In this document: one piece after another, positions 42,172 through 50,900 of the stretch
Layout of the letters: each line of letters begins with the position of its first letter
How positions within the stretch are numbered: the stretch's first letter is position 1
NCBI GenBank assembly: GCA_046590575.1
Contig: JBKJUS010000165.1
Span: 23,604-87,603, forward strand
Length of the DNA stretch: 64,000 nt
Direction: 5' to 3'
Source of the DNA: DATLNF01 sp046590575
GTDB taxonomy: Bacteria; Actinomycetota; Actinomycetes; BP-191
Position numbers and translations under genes: made by a program
Notes under the pieces: model-generated
Database searches by the model: none
Told to the model about the DNA's origin: nothing
What the model saw: only the letters and a program-made list of their open reading frames with translations

Positions 42172-43110
42172 ATGCGGAGTTCCCGAGGTGGCCTGGTCGC
42201 GCTCGCGACGGCGATCGCGCTGACCTGCGGCCTCGGCGTCGTCGCCGCGGGAGAACGCACCCAGCGGGTGCTGCCCGCCGCTGCCATCGGGCCCGAACTG
42301 CGGCCCGACCCCACCGACACCCTCGCCGGGACGCCTGGTGGCGAAGTGCTGCCCCCGGTTCTTGTGGAGGCGCCGCCGCCACCGGCTCCGGCCGTCGAAC
42401 GGCCCGCACCGCGCGATACGCCGCCACGCCCCCCTCAGAAGCGGATGACTCGGCCCCCACAGGCACCGCGGGCACCGAAAGTCTGCCCGCCAGCGCCGGC
42501 GGTGCCGAGCACCCGCGCGACCCGGGCGCGGGTGACCGTGGGCTCGATCGCCGTCTATGCGTCACCGGGCGCGGCCAAGCCAACCCGCACGATGAGCAAT
42601 CCGCGTGAGGAGGACGGGCTCCCGCTCGACTTCGTGGTGCGGGAACGGCGTGGCGAGTGGATCAAGGTCCAGCTGGCGGTGCGCCCGAACTTCACCTATG
42701 GCTGGGTGCGCGTCCGCGACGTAGAGCTATCCGGGCTCCCCTACCGCATCGTCATCGAGCTCTGCGCATTCCGGATGACCTTGTACAAGGACGGCCAGGT
42801 CGTGATGCGCGAGGTCGTCGCAATTGGCAAGCCCCAGTACCCGACGCCACGCGGCGAGTTCTACGTCGACTACATCTACCCGTTCAGCATGCGGAGTGGC
42901 TACGGTCCGTGGTTGCTGAGCATCGCCGGGTTCTCCGACGTGCTCAAGAACTTCGCCGGCGGGCGTGGCCAGATAGCCCTGCACGGCACCGGCGCCCGCT
43001 GGTCACTCGGTCGTCAGGCCAGCCACGGCTGCGTGCGGCTCTCCCCGGCAGCGGTTACCCGGCTCAAGGACCTGGTCAAGCCTGGCACCCCGGTCAGCAT
43101 CGTCGCCTGA
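42172..43110 (+). CDS. L,D-transpeptidase (YkuD family), copy 1
   Basis: The 312-residue protein (ATG 42172) has a signal peptide or anchor (about 8-26), a Pro-rich linker (50-110) and an SH3-like segment (VTVGSIAVYASPG...; about 118-185). The catalytic domain (about 190-312) begins YRIVIELCAFRMTLYKDG and has the motif HGTGARWSLGRQASHGCVRL, with the catalytic Cys in SHGCVR. L,D-transpeptidases make 3-3 peptidoglycan cross-links in the wall. A second copy is at 50901-51872. The SH3-like domain may bind peptidoglycan. A short palindrome-free upstream region separates it from the divergent propeller gene. Confidence 0.93.
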   Translation: MRSSRGGLVALATAIALTCGLGVVAAGERTQRVLPAAAIGPELRPDPTDTLAGTPGGEVLPPVLVEAPPPPAPAVERPAPRDTPPRPPQKRMTRPPQAPRAPKVCPPAPAVPSTRATRARVTVGSIAVYASPGAAKPTRTMSNPREEDGLPLDFVVRERRGEWIKVQLAVRPNFTYGWVRVRDVELSGLPYRIVIELCAFRMTLYKDGQVVMREVVAIGKPQYPTPRGEFYVDYIYPFSMRSGYGPWLLSIAGFSDVLKNFAGGRGQIALHGTGARWSLGRQASHGCVRLSPAAVTRLKDLVKPGTPVSIVA

Positions 43111-43143
43111 CAGGTGCAGTGAGCAATCGCCGGGGAGCGGTGC

Positions 43144-43572
43144 TCAGCCGCGGAATGGTGGCGGCGGGGGAGCGAGATCGGCCCGGGGGCAGATCTCGAG
43201 CGAGAGGCCGCCGAAGCTCAGCGCCTCGTCACAGAGCGACACCACAGTCCAGCCCTGCTCCTGGCCGAGTGACGTGACCGTCACCCGGTAGATCGTGATG
43301 TCGTATCGGGTGGGTGTGCCGTACGCCACCTGCATCGCGCCGAGCAGGTGGATGTCGGCGAGGGCGTTCTCGCCTGGCTCGGCCGGGCGGTCGAAGCGGC
43401 GCCAGAGAGACGGTGTGGCGTGCCAGTGGCCGCCGGCGCTGACATCCTGTACAGCCAGCTCGACCAGCACGAGACGAGCTGCCTCCTCCGGCAGGATGGC
43501 CGCGGGCCGGATCACCTCGGTGACAACGCCGTCGTCGTACGCCTCGGCCATCAGCCGTTCGAACTCGTTCAC
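43144..43572 (-). CDS. Uncharacterised 142-residue protein
   Basis: GTG 43572 has AGGAG six bases upstream; the frame could extend to 43644 but without a better site. The product starts NEFERLMAEAYDDGVVTEVI and includes LPEEAARLVLVELAVQDVS, HWHATPSLWRRFDRP, DIHLLGAMQVAYG and RYDITIYRVTVTSLGQEQGW, ending CPRADLAPPPPPFRG. I do not recognise a family. It has no signal peptide. It is convergent with the L,D-transpeptidase and divergent from the Cys-rich secreted protein. The regular strand/helix pattern and codon bias suggest a real gene of unknown role. Confidence 0.65.
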   Translation of the reverse strand: MNEFERLMAEAYDDGVVTEVIRPAAILPEEAARLVLVELAVQDVSAGGHWHATPSLWRRFDRPAEPGENALADIHLLGAMQVAYGTPTRYDITIYRVTVTSLGQEQGWTVVSLCDEALSFGGLSLEICPRADLAPPPPPFRG

Positions 43573-43789
43573 GGCGCTCCTGTCAGCTGCCGGTCCAGCG
43601 GACCGCACGCGAGGAGTATCGGCCGATAGCCGCGCGCACTCCACTGCCGGGCGATCGCAATCGTCGCCTGGCCGATACCGCGGGTGTCGGCCAGGTGACA
43701 GTCCGATGACTTTAGATTCGCCAGAATTCGACCGAGATGCGGTGCTCTACCGAGCGCCGTCAACCCGAACCCGACGTAGGGGGAGCGCA

Positions 43790-44887
43790 ATGATGGCATC
43801 GAGGTACCGGGCACGGCATTCAGCGCGGCGGGAGCAGGGTCGACTGCGCGCGGTCGCTGCCGGCACCGCCGCCACCCTTGCTTTCGGCGGGCTTGTCGTC
43901 GCTCTCGGGTCGCCGACCGCGAGTGCTGAGGAGATCTGCACGCGGAAGTGCTACTCCGCAGTCGTCGCACCGCAGTCGAGCCCGGCCAGCACCTCGGTCG
44001 GATTCGGACTGACGTTGACCAACCTCGTCGACGCCGGGGCGCAGCGACTCGGCTCGGCCGACCTCACACCACCGGCTGGCTTCTCGATCACGTCGGTGGA
44101 CGCGCCTGCTCGCGGCTCAGCTGCGCTCGTCGGCGGCGTCATCCAGTTCCGGAACATCGACCTGGCCGAGGGAGCGGTCGCGACGTACACCTTCACGGGA
44201 ACCACACCCGCGGCAACCGGTACCTACACCTGGTTGGTCGCGGCGAAGCAGGCCAACGACTTCAGCGGCGTCGGTAACTCCCTGGCATTGGACAAGCCGC
44301 TCAGTGATCTGACCACCTCGGTGACATCCCCGCCGCCCCCGCCGCCCCCGCCGCCCTGCGTGCCCGTTCCGGGTGAGTTTGACTGCGCCGACAGCGAGAT
44401 CGACTACAGCAAGGACAACTTCCTCAGCACCGGCGACGTACCTGACGCGCTCGTGGAGAAGGTCGTCGTCAAGGCCTTCCTCGCGGCCACCAGCAATGTG
44501 GGCACCCAGCCCTACCGGATCAGCGCGTTGAGCACTCCGGGCGCATGCCCGCTCAACGGCGACTTGGTGGGATGCACCTTCGGGGGGCGCTTCACCAAGG
44601 TGCCCACCCAGTACGCAGGCGTCCAGGTCAGATTCACCTTCCTCTGCGACTTCAGCGTGTGCAAATCGACCTCGTCGGTGGTCAGCATGACCCACTTCAA
44701 CGAGGAAACCGGCGTGAACACGCAGATCCCGTCGTGCTCTCTCGCCCCGAGCTCCAACTGCTGGAAGATGGGCGCACCTCAGCCCGGGTACCACACGATC
44801 ATCGTTGAGAACAACCCCGTCGGCGACCCACGGATCGCCGGCATCATGGTCGGCCCGGAGCAGGGACCGGAGATCGGCGCGGCCTGA
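43790..44887 (+). CDS. Secreted Cys-rich protein with polyproline linker
   Basis: ATG 43790 (GGGGGAG upstream) gives 365 residues with a signal peptide cut near TASAEE. The mature protein has an N-terminal beta-rich domain of about 130 residues with an N-terminal Cys pair (CTRKC), then a run of Pro residues at about 182-190, and a C-terminal domain containing eight or more Cys, including CADSEIDYSKDNF, ACPLNGDLVGCTFGG, CDFSVCKST and CSLAPSSNCW. The even number of Cys suggests disulfides. No catalytic motif or family is recognised. A short spacer separates it from the divergent gene ending at 43572. It is followed by a strong terminator. It may be an adhesin or enzyme inhibitor, which is speculation. 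Confidence 0.7.
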   Translation: MMASRYRARHSARREQGRLRAVAAGTAATLAFGGLVVALGSPTASAEEICTRKCYSAVVAPQSSPASTSVGFGLTLTNLVDAGAQRLGSADLTPPAGFSITSVDAPARGSAALVGGVIQFRNIDLAEGAVATYTFTGTTPAATGTYTWLVAAKQANDFSGVGNSLALDKPLSDLTTSVTSPPPPPPPPPCVPVPGEFDCADSEIDYSKDNFLSTGDVPDALVEKVVVKAFLAATSNVGTQPYRISALSTPGACPLNGDLVGCTFGGRFTKVPTQYAGVQVRFTFLCDFSVCKSTSSVVSMTHFNEETGVNTQIPSCSLAPSSNCWKMGAPQPGYHTIIVENNPVGDPRIAGIMVGPEQGPEIGAA

Positions 44888-44914
44888 CGTTGGGCTAGCC
44901 ACACCGCATCGCCG

Positions 44915-44953
44915 CTGACGGCGGGTGCCCCTTCCCGGGGTGCCCGCCGTCGG
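44915..44953. terminator. Strong bidirectional terminator hairpin
   Basis: A 17-bp stem (44915-44931 with 44937-44953, a few G-T pairs) encloses TTCCC. It lies between the convergent secreted-protein gene (44887) and the cyclase gene (45014). Confidence 0.75.
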
Positions 44954-45013
44954 TGCGTCCGGACGGCGACGACCTTCGAGCGAGAGTGGGTACGGGGTCT
45001 GGTCGGTGGCAGG

Positions 45014-48000
45014 TCAGGAGAGGCGCGTGGTCAACAGCGCAGGCGGCTCCGGGACCTGCACGACGCCGAGGCGGGCCAGGATCTCCGCGGACTCCGCGCG
45101 CAACGCGGTGGAGTCGCCACCGAGGCGCTCGGTGACGTCGGCCAAGGCGCGTTGGGTGAGCGCCACCTCGTAATCGGTACGCCGGGCCCGCGCGGCCGCC
45201 AAGCTGTGCTCGAAGGCCGCCTCGGCCGCGGTGATGTCGCCCCGCGCGGCGTGCGCATAGCCGACGATGCGGTGCAGCAGGGGCTCCTGCGGGTCACCGC
45301 CCGCCGCGTCGTCGGCGGGTAGGTCGACGAGCGCGAGCGCAAGGTCGCCGTCCCCGCGCAGGACGAGGCACTCGGCGATGCACGCCTCAGTGCTGCGCAG
45401 GTCACCCTCGGCGCCGGCTGCGTGAAACTCCGCCTGCGCCTCCTCAAGCAGCTCCATCGCTTCGTCGAACCGGCCGGCCCGGGCCGCGAGCCGACCCAGC
45501 GTGCTGCGGGCATAGGCCACGCCGGCTCGGTCGCCGGCGGCCCCCCACACCCGGAGCGCTTTGCGGATCAGTGGCTCAGCCTCGTCAAGGCGACCCTGGT
45601 CGCTGCGGATCTCGGCGATGTTGACCGCACTGATCGCAGCGTTGACGGCGTCGCCGATCTGCTCCCATGCCGCCCCACCCCGCTCGTAGAGCGTCACGGC
45701 ATCGTCCCAGCGGCCCTGCCAGTAGGCGCGGGTGCCGAGGTTGTTGAGGACGACGCCCTGCCCCCAGAGGTCGTCGAGCTCGAGGTAGAGCTCCAGGGCC
45801 TGGTCGCTGTACGCCGCCTTCTCCCACTGGCCCAGCATCCCGAACGTCGCGTCGAGGAAGGAGTAGGCGCGAGCCATCGACTCCTTGTCACCGGCGAGCT
45901 GCGCCTCTTCCAGGCATCGGGTCGACCATTTCACGACGAGGCGCATGCGGCCTTCGTCCTTGGCCAGCGAGGCGAAGGCAACGGAAACTTGCGCTCGCAA
46001 GGTAGCTGCCTCGCTTCCCTCGGCGCCGGCGAGGGCCTTCTTCGCCTGGAAGAACCAGCGGCGGGCCTGCGCGAACCGACCCATCCGTTGTCGGACGACG
46101 CCCTGTTTGAGCAGCATTCGCGCGCGGCCGATGAGATCGTCGCCGAACGCTATACGCGCCGCGCGGTAGGCCCGCGCTGCGCGCCCGAACTCGCCAATGC
46201 GTTGTCGTACGTCGCCGTGCGCCTCGTGCAACGGCGCCAGCTCAATCGGGTCGAGGCGCAGCCGCTCCGCAGCGTCGATCGCCCGAACGTAGAAGTTGGC
46301 TGCCTCGACCGCGGCGTAGATCGCCCGCGCCTGCTCGGCCGCGAGGCGGGAGTAGTGCAGGGCGGCCGGATAGCGGTGCGCACTCGCATAGTGCAGCGAG
46401 AGCAGACCGGCCAGGGTTGCTGAATCCCCCTCAGAGGCACGCTCCAGCGTCTCGCCGACCCGCGCGTGGAGCTCCCGGCGCAGCCGGAAGGGCATGCTCT
46501 CGTAGGCGCCGTCGCGGATCAGGGTGTGCTGGAAGCGGAAGGAACGGGGACCATCGGGTGCGACGAACTCGGCGAGCCGCCCCCAGGCCGGGTCGTCGTC
46601 ACCGGGCAGCTCGTCGCCGAGCGTCGACTCGGCCAACTGCCGGTCGAAGGTCGTGCCGAGCACCGACAGGCGCCGCAGCAGCGATCGCTCGCGGCTGGGC
46701 AGACGGTCGATGCGGGCCATCACCACCGCTTCCAGTGAGTCCGGCAGCTCGGCGACCGACCGGTCTCCCCCCGCCCTAGTCGCAGTGAGGAGCTCGGCGA
46801 GGAACAGCGGGTTCCCGCCGGCCCTCGCTACGAGCGCAGCTGTTTCGTGCGGAGCGAACGGGCGGTCCTCGGTCAACGCCTCGGCGAGAGCCGTCAGGTG
46901 CTCGTCGGCCAGCGGGCCAGGGCAGAGCTGGGTTGCCTGCGGGGTGCGGGGCGCGGACAGGCCAGTCTCGACGTCGCGGCGCAGGAGGCAGAAGAGCCAG
47001 GGCTGCTCCTCCATCTCCAGCATGAGCGCACGCAGCAGGTCTGCCGAGGCCTCGTCGACCCAGTGCGCGTCGTCGATCACGACGACCGTCGGCCCCGACA
47101 GCAGGCGCTCCAGCAGGTGCACGACGGAGGACTCCAGACGGGCCTTGCGGAAGCCGTCGTCCAGACGATCAACCTCCGCCGTAGGCGAGACCACGGCGTG
47201 CAGGGGGATGGCGATCAGCGGCGCCCACGGCAGCAGGTCCGCCGCGACGGCGCCAAGCATCTCGAGCAGCTGACGTCCGGCGGTCTCCTGGTCGGAGTCG
47301 GCGTCGATGCCGAGCACTCCCCGGAGCAGCTGCCGGACCGCGTGGTATGGCGTGAGCCGCTCGTACGAGTGACCGGACCCACTGACCCGGCTCACATCTG
47401 TCGCATCGGCCAGCAGCTCTTCGACGAGGCGTGACTTGCCGATGCCCGGCTCGCCGACGATCTCAAAGAGGCTGCCGCGGCCGGCGCGGGCGGACTCGAG
47501 GGCCAGGCGCAGCGCACCCAGCTCCGCGTCGCGGCCGACGAGGGGTCCGGTGCGGGAGACCGGCGCCGTGGTCTGCGAAGCAACCATCGGCCCGACCACG
47601 AGAGCCCGCACCAGCGCGCTCTTCCCCTTGACCGCGAAGGGTTCGAGGGCTGTGGTCTCGAACCGTCCGTCCAGCCGCTCGCCCACGACCTCGGTCATCA
47701 GGATCTGACTGGAGCCCGCTTTGCCCATCACCCTCGCGGCCAGGTTCACCGCGTCGCCCATCACGGTGTACGTCCGGCGGTAGTGCGGTCCGATGGCGCC
47801 GGCGAAGACGGCGCCCCGGTTGACCCCGGCCCGCACCGTGAGACGTCGGTCGACGGCCAGCACGTCGCGCAAGGCGACCAGCATTCCGAAGTCATCGGCG
47901 CCCGTCGTCACCGGTGCGCCGGCAACAAGGATCAGCTTGCCTCCGTCAAGGTCGACGTCGGAGCCGAGGAATGTGACGCCATGCTGGTCGACGGCCGCCT

Positions 48001-48955
48001 GGGTGTCCCTCACCAGATGGTCGATCTCGGCCGCCGCAGCGGCCACCCCCAGCTCATTGATCAGACTGTCGGTCCCAGTGAACTGCACGAACGCGACCGT
48101 CACGCTCCGGTGCTCGGGCTCGACCGAGCCACTGAGCAAGTGCTCGCGCAGGGCGGTCGGCAGGCAGCTGGCGAGGTCACCTGACGGCGCCTCCGGCGAG
48201 GCGACGTCAGATCCGACCGCACCGCCCGCGGGCGCCCGCCGCAGCAGTCGTCCCGGCCCCTTCGCCGCACCGACCACTGCCTGCGGCAGGAGAGCAGCCA
48301 GCGACTGGCTGACGACGATCTCGCCGCGCTCGGCCGCCTGCTCCATGCGTACGACCTCGCTCGCTGCGGGGCCGGTGATCAACAGCTCGCGGTGCGAGTC
48401 GCCCACCAGAAACAGCTGGAAGCACCCGGTGTGCACGCCCACCGACATCTGGAGGGTGACCGGGCGGCCGTCCCCGTCGATCGGGCCCATCGCTCGCAGC
48501 TCTTGGCGCATCCTGGCCGCGGCGCGGCAGGCGTGCAGGGGGTGGTCGTCGGCGGTGAAGAGGAGCAGCAGCGCATCGCCACCGAACTTGAGCAGGCTCG
48601 CCCCGTGGTCGTAGGCGACGGCCAGTAGCCGCTCGAAGCACCCGCCGATGGTCTCGGTCAGGTCCTCGGCGCCGACCTTGCCCCGCCGCGCGAGTCGCTC
48701 GGAGAGCTTGGTGAACCCGGAGATGTCCACGAAGGCGACGGTGCCGTCGACGTCGCGATAGGTGTCGTCCGGGGTCTCGGCCAGCCAGGTCGAGATCAGG
48801 CGCGGGGAGTAGGGGCTCGCCGGGTCCCGAAGCGGCACCGCGGACTGCGGGGGCATACCTGGAGTGTGCGGCCTCGCGGCGTCGGACGCCGTCAGGTACC
48901 CGACAGTGCCCGGAAGGCCAACGTTCGGCGAGTCTTCCGTCGAAGCAGTCACCAC
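45014..48955 (-). CDS. Tandem class III nucleotide cyclase domains + AAA/STAND ATPase + TPR protein
   Basis: The 1313-residue protein resembles soluble adenylyl cyclase. The first cyclase domain (about 70-235) keeps both metal Asps, in VAFVDISGFT (Asp77) and KFGGDALLLLF (Asp127), but lacks the Asn/Arg transition-state pair. The second (about 284-440) lacks the metal Asp (VAFVQFTG, Gln291) but keeps VMGDAVNLAARV (Asn404, Arg408) and a Lys in GGKLIL. The two thus complement each other, predicting a single catalytic site. Then comes a P-loop ATPase (GEPGIGKSRL, 501-510) and a long TPR array (about 840-1290). It probably makes cAMP in response to nucleotide or protein input; the start could also be the ATG at 48856. 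Confidence 0.9.
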   Translation of the reverse strand: MVTASTEDSPNVGLPGTVGYLTASDAARPHTPGMPPQSAVPLRDPASPYSPRLISTWLAETPDDTYRDVDGTVAFVDISGFTKLSERLARRGKVGAEDLTETIGGCFERLLAVAYDHGASLLKFGGDALLLLFTADDHPLHACRAAARMRQELRAMGPIDGDGRPVTLQMSVGVHTGCFQLFLVGDSHRELLITGPAASEVVRMEQAAERGEIVVSQSLAALLPQAVVGAAKGPGRLLRRAPAGGAVGSDVASPEAPSGDLASCLPTALREHLLSGSVEPEHRSVTVAFVQFTGTDSLINELGVAAAAAEIDHLVRDTQAAVDQHGVTFLGSDVDLDGGKLILVAGAPVTTGADDFGMLVALRDVLAVDRRLTVRAGVNRGAVFAGAIGPHYRRTYTVMGDAVNLAARVMGKAGSSQILMTEVVGERLDGRFETTALEPFAVKGKSALVRALVVGPMVASQTTAPVSRTGPLVGRDAELGALRLALESARAGRGSLFEIVGEPGIGKSRLVEELLADATDVSRVSGSGHSYERLTPYHAVRQLLRGVLGIDADSDQETAGRQLLEMLGAVAADLLPWAPLIAIPLHAVVSPTAEVDRLDDGFRKARLESSVVHLLERLLSGPTVVVIDDAHWVDEASADLLRALMLEMEEQPWLFCLLRRDVETGLSAPRTPQATQLCPGPLADEHLTALAEALTEDRPFAPHETAALVARAGGNPLFLAELLTATRAGGDRSVAELPDSLEAVVMARIDRLPSRERSLLRRLSVLGTTFDRQLAESTLGDELPGDDDPAWGRLAEFVAPDGPRSFRFQHTLIRDGAYESMPFRLRRELHARVGETLERASEGDSATLAGLLSLHYASAHRYPAALHYSRLAAEQARAIYAAVEAANFYVRAIDAAERLRLDPIELAPLHEAHGDVRQRIGEFGRAARAYRAARIAFGDDLIGRARMLLKQGVVRQRMGRFAQARRWFFQAKKALAGAEGSEAATLRAQVSVAFASLAKDEGRMRLVVKWSTRCLEEAQLAGDKESMARAYSFLDATFGMLGQWEKAAYSDQALELYLELDDLWGQGVVLNNLGTRAYWQGRWDDAVTLYERGGAAWEQIGDAVNAAISAVNIAEIRSDQGRLDEAEPLIRKALRVWGAAGDRAGVAYARSTLGRLAARAGRFDEAMELLEEAQAEFHAAGAEGDLRSTEACIAECLVLRGDGDLALALVDLPADDAAGGDPQEPLLHRIVGYAHAARGDITAAEAAFEHSLAAARARRTDYEVALTQRALADVTERLGGDSTALRAESAEILARLGVVQVPEPPALLTTRLS

Positions 48956-49012
48956 CCCGGGTTAGCCTGCTCCCCTCCCTTCATCCCTGACCCGCTCTGC
49001 CGTGCCCAGAAA

Positions 49013-50737
49013 GTGCCAGTGACCTCTCCCGTTGCGCTCGCCCCCGCGGTCGAGCCCGTCCGTGCGCTGCGCACCTGGCAGCGGCAAGCGCTCACGACCT
49101 ACCTGCGCACCCGGCCACAGGACTTCCTCGCGGTGGCCACGCCGGGCGCCGGCAAGACCGACTTCGCGCTGCGCTGCGCCGCCGAGCTGCTGGCCGACCA
49201 CACGGTCCAGGCGGTCACCGTCGTCACCCCGACGGAACACCTCAAGTCTCAGTGGGCGCTCGCTGCTCACGGGGCCGGCATCTCACTCGATCCGGCCTTC
49301 CGCAACGCGCAGGGCAAGGCGAGCAGCGCCTTCACCGGCGTCGCTGTCACCTACGCCCAGGTTGCTGCGCACCCGGCGCTGCACCGGGCTCGCACCGAGG
49401 CGCGTCGCACGTTGGTCATCCTCGACGAGGTGCACCACGCGGGTGATGCCCTCTCGTGGGGAGAGGCGGTGCGCGAGGCCTTCTCACCCGCCGTACGCCG
49501 GCTGTCCCTCACCGGTACGCCGTTTCGCAGCGACACCATCCCGATCCCGTTCGTGAACTACGTCAAGGGGACGGACGGCATCACCCGCAGCGCCGCCGAC
49601 CACTCCTACGGCTACGCCGAGGCGCTTCGGGAGGGCGTCGTACGCCCAGTCCTGTTCCTGGCCTACTCCGGTGAAATGCGTTGGCGCACCAGCGCGGGCG
49701 AGGAGATCGCGGCCACGCTGGGAGAGCCGCTCACGCTGGAACAGACCGCTCATGCGTGGCGCACAGCGCTCGACCCCAAGGGGGAGTGGATCCCCGCCGT
49801 CCTGGCGGCGGCGGACCGACGACTCACTCAGATGCGGTGTCACGGGATGTCGGATGCCGGCGGCCTGGTCATCGCCAGCGACCATCTCAGTGCCCGGGCC
49901 TACGCGGCTACGCTGCGGCGGATCACCGGCGTACCGGCGACAGTGGTGCTTTCCGACGAGCCGAAGGCGTCGCGCCGGATCGCGGAGTTCGCCGCGTCGC
50001 AGGACCGCTGGATGGTCGCCGTGCGGATGGTGTCCGAGGGGGTCGACATACCCCGCCTGGCCGTGGGTGTCTACGCCACGTCGGTCTCCACCCCGCTCTT
50101 CTTCGCCCAGGCGGTTGGCCGCTTCCTCCGGGTGCGCGGTCGCCGCGAGACCGCATCGGTATTCGTGCCGTCCGTACCGGCGCTGCTCGATCTCGCTGCC
50201 GAGATGGAGGTGCAGCGCGATCACGCCCTCGACGGGCCGCGGGGCGAGGAGTTCCTCGACGACGCGCTTCTCCGGGCGGCAAACCAGAGCCGCGACGAGC
50301 CGGGCGATGAGGGAAGCGGCTTCGAGGCTCTCGAGGCGTCCGCACATCTGGACCGAGTCATCTACGACGGCGCCGAGTGGGGCACCGCAGCCACCGCCGG
50401 CACCGCCGAAGAGGAGGAGTACCTCGGGCTGCCGGGCCTGCTCGACCCGGACCAGGTCGCCGTGCTGTTGCACAAGCGTCAGGCCGCCCAGCTGGCAGCG
50501 GCCCGGGCCCGCACCCGGGCGAGTGGGGGAGCGGCACCGGTCGAGCTGACGACGGCCGAGCTGCTTGCGGCGCTGCGTCGTGAGCTCAACACTTTGGTCA
50601 ACGGCCACACCATTCGTACCGGCCGCGGCCATGCCGACATCCACGCCGAACTGCGGCTCGCCTGTCCCGGCCCGCCGACCGCCCAGGCCACCGCGGTGCT
50701 GCTCCGGGCTCGGATCGAGCACTTGCACCGACGGTGA
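49013..50737 (+). CDS. DEAD/DEAH-type SF2 helicase
   Basis: From GTG 49013 (GTG 49019 also possible) the 574-residue protein shows motif I ATPGAGKTDF, motif II LVILDEVHHAG, motif III LTGTPFRSD, and motif VI FFAQAVGRFLRVRGR. It resembles ERCC3/UvsW-like or restriction-type helicases of actinobacteria rather than RNA helicases. The C-terminal ~200 residues carry a repeated acidic region and a helical tail (LAAARARTRASGG; RRELNTLVNGHTIRTGRGHADIH). It is divergent from the cyclase gene, with 57 bases between starts. The tail HAELRLACPG appears specific to this branch. It is likely a DNA translocase in repair; this is inferred. Confidence 0.88.
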   Translation: MPVTSPVALAPAVEPVRALRTWQRQALTTYLRTRPQDFLAVATPGAGKTDFALRCAAELLADHTVQAVTVVTPTEHLKSQWALAAHGAGISLDPAFRNAQGKASSAFTGVAVTYAQVAAHPALHRARTEARRTLVILDEVHHAGDALSWGEAVREAFSPAVRRLSLTGTPFRSDTIPIPFVNYVKGTDGITRSAADHSYGYAEALREGVVRPVLFLAYSGEMRWRTSAGEEIAATLGEPLTLEQTAHAWRTALDPKGEWIPAVLAAADRRLTQMRCHGMSDAGGLVIASDHLSARAYAATLRRITGVPATVVLSDEPKASRRIAEFAASQDRWMVAVRMVSEGVDIPRLAVGVYATSVSTPLFFAQAVGRFLRVRGRRETASVFVPSVPALLDLAAEMEVQRDHALDGPRGEEFLDDALLRAANQSRDEPGDEGSGFEALEASAHLDRVIYDGAEWGTAATAGTAEEEEYLGLPGLLDPDQVAVLLHKRQAAQLAAARARTRASGGAAPVELTTAELLAALRRELNTLVNGHTIRTGRGHADIHAELRLACPGPPTAQATAVLLRARIEHLHRR

Positions 50738-50779
50738 CCGCACCGTCAAGGCTCCAGCGTCGTTAAACGTGGGTGATAG

Positions 50780-50801
50780 CCCTGGTGGACGTCCACCAGG
50801 G
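50780..50801. promoter_or_regulatory. Perfect 22-bp palindrome upstream of L,D-transpeptidase copy 2
   Basis: The arms CCCTGGTGGAC (50780-50790) and GTCCACCAGGG (50791-50801) are exact complements with no spacer. It lies 42 bases after the helicase stop and about 100 bases before the next ATG. It could be an operator of a dimeric regulator or, in RNA, a hairpin that ends helicase transcription. No T-run follows. Confidence 0.5.
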
Positions 50802-50900
50802 TTCGAATGTCGTGATTTGCGCGCTGAATGGCTTGATCTGCTCGCTGACATGACCGAAGGTCGAGGCAGCAACATTATCGATGACGATCAGGAGGGGCGG

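Noticed and set aside
43569..43970. A minus-strand frame ending GTGA-coupled to the 142-residue protein gene
   Set aside because: Its C-terminal part looks protein-like, but no ATG or GTG start exists outside the opposing secreted-protein gene, so the upstream part is antisense.
45422..46423. A plus-strand frame opposite the TPR part of the cyclase gene
   Set aside because: It is antisense to recognised TPR repeats and has no start with a ribosome-binding site.
50795..50812. GGTTCGAA resembling a tRNA T-loop
   Set aside because: No acceptor, D or anticodon stem can be formed around it; it belongs to the flank of the palindrome.
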